A DNA stretch of 64,000 nt from an uncultured Paracoccaceae bacterium (GCA_947489705.1 CANLEQ010000011.1:1-64000); one strand, 5' to 3'. Shown: positions 49,527-58,223, counted from the first letter of the stretch. The notes: generated by a model not told the origin, from the sequence alone. Made by a program: numbers and translations.

Positions 49527-50797
49527 CGCGCAAGCCGATCGCCATCTCCGACAGCGCGAATTTCTACGTCTCCTGCGAGCGGCTCTTCGATCCTACGCTG
49601 AAGGACGCGCCAGTGATCGTGCTCTCAAATAACGATGGATGCGCCGTGGCGCGGAGCGATTCCGCCAAGGCCCTTGGCGTGAAAATGGCCGCCCCTCTGC
49701 ACCTCATCCGCGACAAGGTAGAGGCCCACGGCATCCGGGTTTTCAGCTCGAATTACACGCTTTACGGCGACGTGAGCGCCCGCGTGGTATCGGTCTATGA
49801 GGACTTCACGCCCTCCGTCGAAATCTACTCGATCGACGAAGCATTCCTTTGCTTTCAGGGTGTTGAAGATCGAACCGCATATGCCCGCGAGATGCGTTCG
49901 GCCGTTCTGCGGCGCGTGGGCATTCCGGTGCGCGTCGGTATCGCCTCATCGAAGACGCTGGCGAAGTGCGCCAACGAGATCGCCAAGAAGAACCCCATCT
50001 TCGGCGGCGTCCTCGACATGATGGACGAGACCTTGGCGAACTGGCTGCTACCGATGGTTCCGGTCGGAGACATCTGGGGGATCGGGCGTCAGACCGAGAA
50101 AAAGCTGCGTGAGCTCGGGATTGCCACCGCGGCCGAGCTGCGCGACATGCCGCTGCGCCAGGCGCGCAAGGTCGGCACCGTCGTTCTCGAACGGACCGTG
50201 CTGGAATTGCAGGGAGAACCGTGCCTGTCGTTCGACGAGGTGGAGCCGCAGCGCAAGGGCATGGCCGTGACCCGCTCGTCCGGGACACCGATGACGGGTT
50301 TCGACACGCTGTTCGAGGCAATCTCGGCGCACGCGACGCGGGCCGCCGAGAAGCTGCGTCAGCACGGCCTCGTCGCAGGCACGTTGACGGTCTTCTTCCA
50401 CACCAACCGCCATCGCGCCGATCGCCCGCAATATGCAGGATCGCGTTCGGCACGGCTTATGCCGATGTCGTCGGACACGTTCGATCTCGTTCACGCCGCC
50501 CGACGCTGCGCCGAGGCCGCCTGGCCGAAGGATGCGAGCAAGGGGTACGGGTTCACCAAGGCCGGCGTGATGCTGGACGATCTGCTGCCGATCGAGGACC
50601 GGCCGATCACGCTCTTCGATGCGCCGCAGCCGAAATCGGCGGCGCTCATGGGCGCGCTCGATGCGGTGAACGACCGCTTTGGCAGGAAGACCATGGTTCT
50701 GGCAAGTGAGGGGACGGAACGGGCCTGGAAGCTACGGGCCGATCACCGCAGCCCTCGATACACCACGCGGCTGTCGGATTTGCCGGTCGTGCGCTGA
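49523..50797 (+). CDS. umuC: Y-family DNA polymerase V subunit UmuC, copy B (intact)
   Basis: 424 residues, the usual UmuC length. Catalytic motifs are ISDSANFYVSCERLFDP and YSIDEAFLCF, with the palm/fingers GIASSKTLAKCANEIAKK and the helix-hairpin region GDIWGIGRQTEKKL. The C-terminal KSAALMGALDAVNDRFG region is standard. Translesion polymerase acting with UmuD after SOS induction. This copy spans the site where the 25-kb element is inserted in copy A. Confidence 0.95.
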   Translation: MTRKPIAISDSANFYVSCERLFDPTLKDAPVIVLSNNDGCAVARSDSAKALGVKMAAPLHLIRDKVEAHGIRVFSSNYTLYGDVSARVVSVYEDFTPSVEIYSIDEAFLCFQGVEDRTAYAREMRSAVLRRVGIPVRVGIASSKTLAKCANEIAKKNPIFGGVLDMMDETLANWLLPMVPVGDIWGIGRQTEKKLRELGIATAAELRDMPLRQARKVGTVVLERTVLELQGEPCLSFDEVEPQRKGMAVTRSSGTPMTGFDTLFEAISAHATRAAEKLRQHGLVAGTLTVFFHTNRHRADRPQYAGSRSARLMPMSSDTFDLVHAARRCAEAAWPKDASKGYGFTKAGVMLDDLLPIEDRPITLFDAPQPKSAALMGALDAVNDRFGRKTMVLASEGTERAWKLRADHRSPRYTTRLSDLPVVR

Positions 50798-50801
50798 CCG
50801 A

Positions 50802-51095
50802 TCAGCCCGGTGCGTCGGACTTCAGGGCGGCGCCCTCGCCGAAATACTGAATGTAGCGGTTGAGGATCTGTTGGAACTCCGACCGCACCCGCGTCGATTC
50901 CGCATTAAGGCAGTTGAGATAGGATTCCGTACCGCGGATGTAGTCCTGGTACTGCTCGTCGATCAGCGCCCTCAGCTCTGGGTCATTTGTGGGCGGCTCG
51001 TAGGCGAACGGTTCCTCGGGAGGTAGGCAACCGACCTGGGCAGGAGCCCAAGTCGGAACCGCCATCATCGCCAGAACGATCGCAGTGCGGATCAC
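50802..51095 (-). CDS. small secreted protein, copy B
   Basis: 97 residues from GTG overlapping the TrbM-like stop. Mature sequence QVGCLPPEEPFAYEPPTNDP as in copy A, with a few changes in the helical part. Likely periplasmic; unknown function. Confidence 0.68.
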   Translation of the reverse strand: MIRTAIVLAMMAVPTWAPAQVGCLPPEEPFAYEPPTNDPELRALIDEQYQDYIRGTESYLNCLNAESTRVRSEFQQILNRYIQYFGEGAALKSDAPG

Positions 51096-51685
51096 GGCGT
51101 GTATTGCACGAGGACGGGAGAACGCATGCCGGTATCGAATTTCTGCCATCCCCGAGTGAACGGCTCAGCGGCATCGGGCTCAAGTGTCAGGTTGACCCAG
51201 AAGTTCTTATGCTCTGGCGGGCTCATGTTGGTGTAGTGCAGCGTGGTCTGGTATCCATCAGGGCCGGTCCAGGTCCGACGCTCATAGGCAGTATCGTAAC
51301 AGAATGTGGTCACGGATCGGTTGAAGAACCCCTCTCCGTCGCTGGTCACTTCGTGGAACAGGGTCTTGCCCGGGGGGCATTGCCATGCCTCGCGGGAGGT
51401 CGGCTGTCTCCACACGTAGTCGATGTCGTAATCGTCGTATTCCGCCCCGTTCGACATGCCGCAGAAGCCGATGGGCGACTTACCATCGCGCAGGCGGTCG
51501 ATCATGTGATCGAAAGCGTCGCTGCACCCGCCGGGGAAGCCCGCAGGCATGCAGAGGATCAGCTTGCAATCCATGTCGTAGTCGGCAGCCGAGGCCGTCG
51601 AAGGTGTGAGGCTGGCGAGGGCGGCGATCGCCGCCGTGCCGGCAAGCGCGATCGAGGCGGAGCGGGTTCGGTCCATTCTGGTCAT
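51092..51685 (-). CDS. TrbM/KikA-like secreted protein, copy B
   Basis: 197 residues with signal peptide and the same Cys pattern as copy A (CKLILCMPAGFPGGC, IGFCGMSNG, a C-terminal TTFCYDTA). The naming remains tentative. Convergent with umuC. Confidence 0.55.
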   Translation of the reverse strand: MTRMDRTRSASIALAGTAAIAALASLTPSTASAADYDMDCKLILCMPAGFPGGCSDAFDHMIDRLRDGKSPIGFCGMSNGAEYDDYDIDYVWRQPTSREAWQCPPGKTLFHEVTSDGEGFFNRSVTTFCYDTAYERRTWTGPDGYQTTLHYTNMSPPEHKNFWVNLTLEPDAAEPFTRGWQKFDTGMRSPVLVQYTP

Positions 51686-51995
51686 GTCGCCTCCTGAGAA
51701 GGTGCGAGGCGAGGGGAACTATCAGGATTCTACCACAGGGAAACGAACCGTGAATCCCGAAACTGCGTCGTGATCCAACGCGGCCTCCTTTGGGTCGCAA
51801 GCCATGCAGGTTGGGCGAGAGCCGACATTCGCTGCGTCGCGCTCGAACTCACGCAGTGCGGACGAGGACGAAACCGCTCTCGCGGTATGGGCTCTTGTGG
51901 CGAGTGATGCGCGCTGATCAGAGCGGTGCGATTTGGTGGATAGGCATGCCTGTCGGACGATTGGGACCTTCTTAATCCGATGACAGGAGGCTTCC
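51686..51995. other. gene-free stretch at end of copy B
   Basis: The similarity with copy A ends near 51862 at CTCACGCAGTGCGG. Beyond it lies the leader of an integrase remnant with a GACAGGAGG ribosome site. Confidence 0.45.
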
Positions 51996-52172
51996 ATGTC
52001 CGATCAACACGTTCCCGCTTTGCGCCGGCGGTTTCTAGAGGATATGCGCATCAAGGGTCTGCAGCCGAAGACGCAGACCATGTACCTGCGGGCGATGCGC
52101 GACTTCAAGACTTCGAACCGGCGCACATGCTTGACCAGAGCCACAATGTCACCGATCCGATCGAGAGCCTGA
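51996..52172 (+). pseudogene. phage-type integrase, N-terminal fragment
   Basis: MSDQHVPALRRRFLEDMRIK then GLQPKTQTMYLRAMRDF is the SAM-like start of the integrase found beside IS91-type or phage elements. After about 39 residues the sequence changes to unrelated DNA and stops. No catalytic domain remains. Confidence 0.75.
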
Positions 52173-52447
52173 TGAACTCCGCCATGGAGGTACAGCGTGC
52201 CTATGCGCAAGCGTTGCTGGTCGATCGCATCGCGCTGGCGGGCCACCAGGCGGAGAATGATGCGTTGATGGCGTCTGAGACATTAAAGACGGCCTTCCGC
52301 ACGGACGTGACTCCGATCCTGCAGATGGCCCGGCTGGAAAACAGCGCCGCAATCGACCCTGTCGCGGCCTACCGGCGCTCGGGATACCGCACCAAGGTCG
52401 CGGAAACGCGCCCCGTCGCGGATGGGAGCGGTGGCGGAATAGTCTGA
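52127..52447 (+). pseudogene. C-terminal fragment of an unidentified protein
   Basis: About 106 residues (MLDQSHNVTDPIESLMNSAM ... PVADGSGGGIV) in a clean frame with good codon use. It begins where the integrase fragment ends, so the real gene start is probably lost. Largely helical. I do not recognise the family. Confidence 0.45.
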
Positions 52448-52617
52448 AAGTTATGAAGAGCCGCGCTGCTGTAGAGTTCCGACCCTCAAGGCCCGTCTGT
52501 CACAACGGGTCCAGATCCCGCACAAGGCTGCAAACGCTCGAGCCGTAATCATGCTCCGCTACCGCAGCACAGGTCGAGCGGCGGTCACCACACAAGCGCT
52601 CAAGCGCGGGACCTCCA

Positions 52618-52806
52618 ATGGTGAAAACAAGGGTACAGCATGACGCGCGAGATCGGCCGCCGTCGCTTAGCGGGCGACGGGCCAGCGATCGAAAGAGATA
52701 CCTGCGCGCTACCCTCAAGGCGATCGCCGCAGGCTATCCCAACGCCGACCTCGACGACCTCCTGCCATGGGTTTTCCCCAAGACCGCAGTCAAAGCCGCA
52801 GCTTAA
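52618..52806 (+). pseudogene. IS66-type transposase, C-terminal remnant
   Basis: TLKAIAAGYPNADLDDLLPW matches the short C-terminal domain of IS66 transposases (hydrophobic helix then a conserved DDLLPW). Only this end is left. Confidence 0.6.
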
Positions 52807-52839
52807 ACTGCAAACGACCGGATAGCCTCGACAGAGGCT

Positions 52840-53090
52840 ATGGGGGCGACAGCGGCAGCTTGGGTCGATGGCCACATCCACGCCTTTGCCTTCTTCGGCA
52901 AGGTGCCCGCGTCGGTCCTCCACGACAGTGAGGAGGATCAGAAACCCATCCGGGAGATCGATTTCCCGGCGAACCGTTGCCTGGTCGCGAAGATCCTGCC
53001 GGACGCATCACGTCAACATCCTCGAGATGAACGGCGACAGCTATCGGCTCGGCCAAAGCCGCGCGCTCAAACCCGCAAAACTACTCTGAT
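52840..53090 (+). pseudogene. IS21-family remnants (istA/istB pieces)
   Basis: DGHIHAFAFFGKVPASVLHD resembles the stretch before the second catalytic Asp of IstA, and a following piece in another frame (LEMNGDSYRLGQSRA) resembles an IstB end. Both are short and out of frame with each other, so this is decayed material. Confidence 0.55.
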
Positions 53091-53239
53091 CCCACCCACG
53101 AGGCCTTGGCCCTGAAGGACCAAGGCGGCCGGGAAGCCGCCAGCTATCTGGAGAGCGCGGCTGCCTGGCCGCAGCCCACTGGCGCGCGTCACGCCCAAAT
53201 CCGAAGTGGCCGACTTTTACGCCGCCCCGTGGCCGGGTT

Positions 53240-53400
53240 TTGTCCGCCGTTGACATTCGTGCCGCGGTCGACGATCCGGCCCGGTTCAAGCGCTCTCGAA
53301 CGGTCGCCGCCCATTTCGGTCTGACACCGCGACGCTACCAGTCGGGCGAAACGGGCTGCGACCGAGGGGATCGCGAGACAAAGCAAGGCGATCCGCAACC
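53240..53400 (+). pseudogene. IS110-family transposase remnant
   Basis: RAAVDDPARFKRSRTVAAHF followed by GLTPRRYQSGE is the typical C-terminal core of IS110/IS1111 transposases. The rest of the gene is missing or frameshifted. Confidence 0.7.
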
Positions 53401-53633
53401 ATCGTGCCTTCGACGGTGCTTCGTCTTGCAATGGACCCGGCGGGGCGGCTTGCCAAGCCATGCCTGCATCGAACCAGACCGTCAGCGATCCGCGCTCACT
53501 CATCGACGTGTTTTAGGCGGACCAGTTCAAGGGGCGGTCACGAATGGGCACGGGCTCGGACATGCTGCCCAGCTATGCGGCTGGACTTGCGATGTGAATC
53601 CCAAGCCGACTTTGCAGGTAGTCGGTATGCGCC

Positions 53634-54359
53634 TCAACGGCGGGCTGGGGTGAGTTCGAGGTACTCCGGGTCGAACCCGACGAGGGCGGCCAGCCTGTCA
53701 GGGTCCAGCAGGCGAACGCGGCCGCGGGACCATTCCAGGAGATGGCAAGCCCGGAACTTCTGAACGGCTCGATTCATGTGAACCGTGGAATAGCCCAGTA
53801 TTCCGCCCAGCTTGCGCTGGTCGAAGGGGCAGGAGAACGCATCATTCTCGACCAGTCCGACCACGGAGAGGCGGGCGTGCAACTCGCACATCAGGTGGCC
53901 GATCCGCTCGAAGGCATTGAGCCGAGCCCGTGTCGCGATCCAGACTCGGTGCAGCTTGGCGTCGATTAGGGTATGGAGCCAAAGGAGCCGGATCAGGTGC
54001 GGGTTCTCCCGCGAGATCTGTTCCAGAACGGCCCGGTCGACGAACTCCACGTTGCAGTCCCCCAGCGCCATCACGTCATGGTCGATCTCGGTCAGCAAGA
54101 AGGCGTGGAGATCCACGAAATCGCCGGGAATATGCAGAGCACTCGTGATCCTGGCCCGATCCTTAAACCGATGTTCCCGCGTCGCCATGCCCTTGACCAG
54201 CAGGCAACTCTGCTCGGGAGCCGCCCCCTGGCGAATAATGACGTCCCCATCCCGATAGCTGGCGGGATGGACAGGGATGTCCCGCAGGATCGCCCGTTCC
54301 AGCTCGGAGAGCGTATCCCGACGGCAAAGCGCGTATTCCAGATAGCGTGAGATCGTCAT
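53634..54359 (-). CDS. Crp/Fnr-family regulator
   Basis: About 241 residues from MTISRYLEYALC (GGAGGAA upstream). A cyclic-nucleotide-like sensor domain (PASYRDGDVIIRQGAAPEQS, HIPGDFVDLHAFLL) is followed by a winged HTH (FDQRKLGGILGYSTVHMNRAVQKF). There are no FNR-type cysteine clusters, so it does not sense oxygen in that way. Proteins of this class control stress genes in rhizobia and Rhodobacteraceae. A perfect palindrome lies 50 bases upstream, and the gene is divergent from the stress set. Confidence 0.87.
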   Translation of the reverse strand: MTISRYLEYALCRRDTLSELERAILRDIPVHPASYRDGDVIIRQGAAPEQSCLLVKGMATREHRFKDRARITSALHIPGDFVDLHAFLLTEIDHDVMALGDCNVEFVDRAVLEQISRENPHLIRLLWLHTLIDAKLHRVWIATRARLNAFERIGHLMCELHARLSVVGLVENDAFSCPFDQRKLGGILGYSTVHMNRAVQKFRACHLLEWSRGRVRLLDPDRLAALVGFDPEYLELTPARR

Positions 54360-54408
54360 CCCGCGTTCCTCCAGTGACATCGCGGAGCGCACAATCAAGC
54401 CACGGCGC

Positions 54409-54426
54409 GATTAACAAATGTTAATC
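54409..54426. promoter_or_regulatory. 18-bp perfect palindrome, Crp/Fnr operator candidate
   Basis: GATTAACAAATGTTAATC lies between the Crp/Fnr gene and the PRC-barrel gene. It has the size of a Crp/Fnr dyad with a TTAACA half-site, and its position allows autoregulation and control of the divergent genes. Confidence 0.7.
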
Positions 54427-54450
54427 AAAACCCGCTTCCTTACTCCAGAA

Positions 54451-54475
54451 GGAACTCACGTCGCCGTGATACGCT
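54451..54475 (+). promoter_or_regulatory. EcfG-type general stress promoter candidate
   Basis: GGAAC, 16 bases, then CGCT: one mismatch from the alphaproteobacterial GGAAC-N16/17-CGTT consensus, 43 bases ahead of the PRC-barrel gene. The downstream genes belong to families common in general stress regulons. Confidence 0.55.
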
Positions 54476-54517
54476 AAGTTGTTTTCCAAAACGCGACCAA
54501 AATGGAGAACAGTTTTC

Positions 54518-55861
54518 ATGCGCCGAACACTCAAACCTGCCAACCTCCTTCTCGGGACGGCACTCTGCCTACCTCTCTCCGGCCCGGCCTTCGGTCAAGC
54601 GCTCGTCGACATCAACGAGGAAGAGCTCGCCGGCAAGACCTCGGAATGCCAAGCCTTGGCGCAGGACTACGAGGGCGCGGACGATCCCACGATCGTGCCC
54701 CAGGACGATGTCATCTCGGCGATCAACGACGACGCTGCGGACCAGTGCTCGGATCTGCAGGAACAGATTGCTTCGGCCACGAGCGAGATCGAGACCGAGA
54801 CCACCGAGCAGGTCGATCTGTCGGAGGAGACCACGATCGAAGGGGAGGCCGAGGTCATGGTTCCCGATCCGGATGTCGATGTCGAGGTGCCGCCTGCCAA
54901 CGTTCAGGTGACCCCGCAGAATCCGAAGGTCACCGTGACCCAGCAGCCCACGGATCTGCAGGTGCAGCAGGAGCGTCCGACGATTGCCGTCGAGATCCCC
55001 GAGATCATCGTGCGCGTCGAGATCCCCGCGCCTCAGTTCTATGCGCTGCGCACCGACCCGAATGTCGATGTCGTCTCGCAGGACCCCCAGGTCCAGGTTG
55101 AGCAGGGGGATCCGACAGTCAATGTCACGCAGGGAGATCCGCAACTGGATCTCAACCTCGGCCAGGAGGGCACGGCAGGAGATGAAAGCACCTCGGGCGA
55201 GGGACAGGCCGCGTCTACGCAGAGCGGGGGCGACAGCGGGTCCGGGCAACCAACCGAAGCCGACGTGAACGCCGCCAGCGGCGATGCACAGGTAGAGATC
55301 GTGGGTTCCGAGGGTCAGCCGCAGGTGTCGGTCGAGAGCGGCGGCGAGCCGTCGGTGTCCTTCGAGAGCCCCGAGCCGGAAGTCACCGTCATGATGGCCG
55401 AGCAGCCGACGGTCGAGGTGCAGCAGTCCGGCGAGCCGACCCTAACCCTCGAGACCCAGGAAGAGCGCGAACAGAGGTTGCAGCAGCAGAGCGAGCAACA
55501 AGCGGAAGCCGAGCGGCAGGAGCAAGCAGCCCAGAACGCGGAAGACCCGTCGAGCGGTGGCGGCATGACCGTGAGCGAGCTCATGGACATGACAGTCGTC
55601 TCCGCCGATGGCGAAGATCTCGGCTCGCCCGATGCCTTCGTCGACATCAACGGTGAGACGAACATGGTGGTTAGCAGTGGCGGTTTCCTCGGCCTGGGGG
55701 CAACGCAGGTGCCCGTTCCGATGTCGCGCGTTTCAATGCAGAATGGCGAGCTCTCTGTCGAGTCCATGACCGAAGAGGAAATCGAGGCGGCCAGCGACTT
55801 CGAATATGACAGCAGCGCGGAGCTTCCTGAGGATCAGCAGATCTCCGTCAACGGGGGCTAA
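54518..55861 (+). CDS. exported PRC-barrel protein with valine/proline-rich repeats
   Basis: 447 residues from MRRTLKPANLLLG, with a signal peptide ending PAFGQA. The centre is a long acidic, Gln-rich region. It is built from repeated short units of the form xPxVxVxQ: NPKVTVTQQ, DPQVQVEQGDPTVNVTQGDP, QPQVSVESGGEPSVSFES. It is probably an extended beta structure. The C-terminal 100 residues form a PRC-barrel (VSADGEDLGSPDAFVDING). It is likely periplasmic or surface-associated. First gene of the stress set. Confidence 0.8.
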   Translation: MRRTLKPANLLLGTALCLPLSGPAFGQALVDINEEELAGKTSECQALAQDYEGADDPTIVPQDDVISAINDDAADQCSDLQEQIASATSEIETETTEQVDLSEETTIEGEAEVMVPDPDVDVEVPPANVQVTPQNPKVTVTQQPTDLQVQQERPTIAVEIPEIIVRVEIPAPQFYALRTDPNVDVVSQDPQVQVEQGDPTVNVTQGDPQLDLNLGQEGTAGDESTSGEGQAASTQSGGDSGSGQPTEADVNAASGDAQVEIVGSEGQPQVSVESGGEPSVSFESPEPEVTVMMAEQPTVEVQQSGEPTLTLETQEEREQRLQQQSEQQAEAERQEQAAQNAEDPSSGGGMTVSELMDMTVVSADGEDLGSPDAFVDINGETNMVVSSGGFLGLGATQVPVPMSRVSMQNGELSVESMTEEEIEAASDFEYDSSAELPEDQQISVNGG

Positions 55862-55877
55862 AGCATCCGATCTTGGC

Positions 55878-55905
55878 AGGCCCCTTCCGGAACCGGGAGG
55901 GGCCT
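55878..55905 (+). terminator. hairpin after the PRC-barrel gene
   Basis: AGGCCCC ... GGGGCCT stem around TTCCGGAACCGGGA, 17 bases after the stop. It lacks a T-run, so it may attenuate rather than fully terminate. Confidence 0.5.
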
Positions 55906-55960
55906 ACGGTCAAGGGCATTCATTGGCATTCAAGGGCATACGCAATGAAATGGGACATAC

Positions 55961-56029
55961 ATAAACAACCTCATCTACCTGGTCGGCCTGGTGGTCGTCA
56001 TCCTCGTCGTCATCAACGTGGTCGCGTGA
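55961..56029 (+). CDS. possible 22-residue membrane peptide with ATA start
   Basis: INNLIYLVGLVVVILVVINVVA fits the very short single-helix proteins (usually MNNLIYLVG...) found in Rhodobacteraceae stress loci. The start codon here is ATA, with GGGA six bases upstream; an ATG may have mutated. It ends 14 bases before the next gene. Too short for the ORF track. Confidence 0.45.
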   Translation: MNNLIYLVGLVVVILVVINVVA

Positions 56030-56042
56030 GGGAGATCCAGAC

Positions 56043-56675
56043 ATGAGCGATCCGAACTCGAACCGGTCCCATACCGGCCGGGAAGCCGGCAAGGACGCGA
56101 AGCAAGCAGGCGAGCGCTTGGCCGAGGATGCCCGCTCTACCGTCGAGGAGTTGAGCGGTCGGGCGCGAGATGAAGCTTGGTCGCAGGCCGAACGGGCGCG
56201 AAGCGGCGTGGCCGGCGAGGTGTCCGGTATCGCTGACGCCCTGCGCCGCGCGGCCGAGGAGATGCGCTACGGCTCGCTCCAGGAGCGGACCTTCGGGCAG
56301 ATCGCCGAAGGCATCGCCGACATGTCCGAGACGATCCGGGACCGTGACGTGGGCCAGCTGGCCGGAGACGTGAGCGACTTTGCTCGCCGCAACCCGGTCG
56401 CGTTCCTGGGCGGTGCCGCGCTTGCCGGCTTCGCGGCGACCCGCTTCGCCAAGGCCTCGGTCCGCAGCCCGCGCGAGGGTACCGGCGTCAGTTCCCCGTC
56501 TGCGGATGCGGCACCCCAGAGGGGCGCCGCTGGCGCGGGGCCGGGCAGTACGACTGCCGGCGGCCGGATCCCGGGTCCCATGACCAGTCCGACCAACATC
56601 GACGCGCCTGGAACGGGATCCACCCCGACGCCCTCGCCGTCGGCCACCACCACCAAGACGCCGGGAGACGACTGA
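56043..56675 (+). CDS. nutrient-deprivation-type stress protein
   Basis: 210 residues. The first half is a charged helix rich in Ala, Glu and Arg (GKDAKQAGERLAEDARSTVE, GIADALRRAAEEMRYGS). A hydrophobic segment (NPVAFLGGAALAGFAATRFAKAS) follows, then a Pro/Ser/Thr-rich disordered tail. This matches proteins annotated as nutrient-deprivation induced in alphaproteobacteria. It overlaps the next gene by one base (TGATG). Confidence 0.75.
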   Translation: MSDPNSNRSHTGREAGKDAKQAGERLAEDARSTVEELSGRARDEAWSQAERARSGVAGEVSGIADALRRAAEEMRYGSLQERTFGQIAEGIADMSETIRDRDVGQLAGDVSDFARRNPVAFLGGAALAGFAATRFAKASVRSPREGTGVSSPSADAAPQRGAAGAGPGSTTAGGRIPGPMTSPTNIDAPGTGSTPTPSPSATTTKTPGDD

Positions 56676-57118
56676 TGTCCCAGACCGAAATGAAGACCGA
56701 GGAGACCCGGACGACGTCCGGCTCGAACGGTGCCCGCCGCACCATCCGCGACACTGGCAGCCTGGTGGGCGACGCGCTGCAGCAGGTGGTGGCCCTCCTG
56801 CGCGGAGAGTTCGACCTCTTCCGCGCCGAGATGGACCAGAACGTCAAGCGTGCCGTCGCTGCGATCGGCATGATCGTGGTGGGCATCGTCTTGATTCTGG
56901 TAGCCCTGAACGTCCTCGCCAGCGCCTTGGTCGCCGCGATCTCCGAACTGGGTCTGGAGCTCGGCTGGTCGGCGCTGATCGTGGGCGTCGCTTTTGCCGT
57001 GATCGCCGCGATCCTGGCCATCAAGGGCACCAACGATCTAAAATTGACGTCCCTCGCGCCGACGCGCACCATGACGAACGTGGAACGCGACAGCGAGGCC
57101 GTAAAGAAGGCATTGTGA
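56675..57118 (+). CDS. phage holin-family-like membrane protein (DUF1469/YqjE type)
   Basis: 147 residues with a basic/acidic amphipathic start (LLRGEFDLFRAEMDQNVKRA) and two membrane helices (AAIGMIVVGIVLILVALNVLA and SALIVGVAFAVIAAILAI). These proteins accompany YqjD/ElaB-like and DUF3618 genes in stress loci and are not lysis holins. Coupled to both neighbours. Confidence 0.85.
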   Translation: MSQTEMKTEETRTTSGSNGARRTIRDTGSLVGDALQQVVALLRGEFDLFRAEMDQNVKRAVAAIGMIVVGIVLILVALNVLASALVAAISELGLELGWSALIVGVAFAVIAAILAIKGTNDLKLTSLAPTRTMTNVERDSEAVKKAL

Positions 57119-57119
57119 G

Positions 57120-58202
57120 ATGAGTGACACAAGGACACCCGGCGAGATCGAACGCGATCTCGAACAGAATCGCGAGGGCTTCCAGAACACCCTTGCCGCC
57201 CTGCAGGAGACGTTTACGCCGGACGCGATCTTCCGCAGCATCACCGACAATGTCGGTCGCCACGGCGGCGATTTCGGCAAGTCCGTCGCGGACGCGGCCA
57301 AGGGCAACCCGCTGGCGCTTGCCGTGACCGGGATCGGTCTCGGCTGGCTGATGTTCGGCCGCGGTCCCAGCGCCAGCCAGATCGAGGATGGCGCCCGCCG
57401 GACCGGCGATTCTGGAGGCAGCATGTTCGGCGGCGGACAGAGGGACGGCATCCGGATGTTCGGTGGCGGTCGCTCGATCGATTACGGCGAGGATGCCGAT
57501 GCTCATATCGGCCCCCGCGGGCCGGTCCCGGAAGACAGCGGCCCGAACTGGTTCTCGGGCAATCAAGGCCCGAGCGCCGGCCAGCGCATGCGGGCCGGGT
57601 TGCACAACTCTCAGCGACATGCGTCGAAGGCCGGCGGCCGGGTACGCGAGCGCTCCTCCGACATGGGGCGGCGGCTTTCCGAGGGCACCGAACACATGAA
57701 CGAACAGGCGCGAGAGCGGATCATCACGGCCCGTGAGCAGGCTATCCTCGCCCGCGAGCAGGTCGGCCGCGGGGTGCAGCAAGGGGCGAACCGCGCCACG
57801 GGCTTCTTCGACGAGCACCCGATCGTAGCCGGTGCGCTTGCCTTCGCCGTGGGGGCCACGATTGCGGGCAGCCTGCCACGATCACGCACCGAGGACGAGT
57901 ACTTCGGCGCCGAGAGCGACCGTCTCTACGACGAGGCAGAGCGCGTCTTCGAGGAAGAACGGGCCAAGGTCGAGCGGGTCGGAAGCGCCGCAATGGAAGA
58001 GGCCAGGACCGTTGGCAAGGAAGTCCAGAAGGACGCGGATGCCGCGGTTCGCGAGGCAAAGGACAAGGCCGATCGCGATACCCAAGGCGAAGGCTCCGCC
58101 GCTGACGCTGTGGTGGAGAAAACGGAAGACTCCGCTCGCCGGGTCGCTCAAGCGGCTGAAAAGCAGGCGAAGAAGGAGGATCTCGGTTCATCCCGCGGCT
58201 GA
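57120..58202 (+). CDS. DUF3618-domain membrane/stress protein
   Basis: 360 residues. The start DTRTPGEIERDLEQNREGFQ is the DUF3618 domain. The first hydrophobic region is GNPLALAVTGIGLGWLMFG and the second PIVAGALAFAVGATIAGSL. A long charged helix at the end (EEERAKVERVGSAAMEEART) suggests coiled-coil or membrane-edge association. Third of the stress run; a terminator follows. Probably inner-membrane; function unknown. Confidence 0.83.
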   Translation: MSDTRTPGEIERDLEQNREGFQNTLAALQETFTPDAIFRSITDNVGRHGGDFGKSVADAAKGNPLALAVTGIGLGWLMFGRGPSASQIEDGARRTGDSGGSMFGGGQRDGIRMFGGGRSIDYGEDADAHIGPRGPVPEDSGPNWFSGNQGPSAGQRMRAGLHNSQRHASKAGGRVRERSSDMGRRLSEGTEHMNEQARERIITAREQAILAREQVGRGVQQGANRATGFFDEHPIVAGALAFAVGATIAGSLPRSRTEDEYFGAESDRLYDEAERVFEEERAKVERVGSAAMEEARTVGKEVQKDADAAVREAKDKADRDTQGEGSAADAVVEKTEDSARRVAQAAEKQAKKEDLGSSRG

Positions 58203-58223
58203 CCCTCAACGCCTTGGCCCTGA

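Larger units (their letters stand above)
47657..51862. repeat. module copy B, duplicate of 6422-6494 + 12390-14435 + 39885-41965
   Basis: The same genes in the same order as copy A with scattered substitutions, but without either insertion. It serves as the reference from which the insertion points in copy A are read. Confidence 0.93.

Noticed and set aside
56675-57118. Phage lysis holin
   Set aside because: The protein belongs to the DUF1469/YqjE-like type and sits with DUF3618 and PRC-barrel stress genes; no other phage genes are near.
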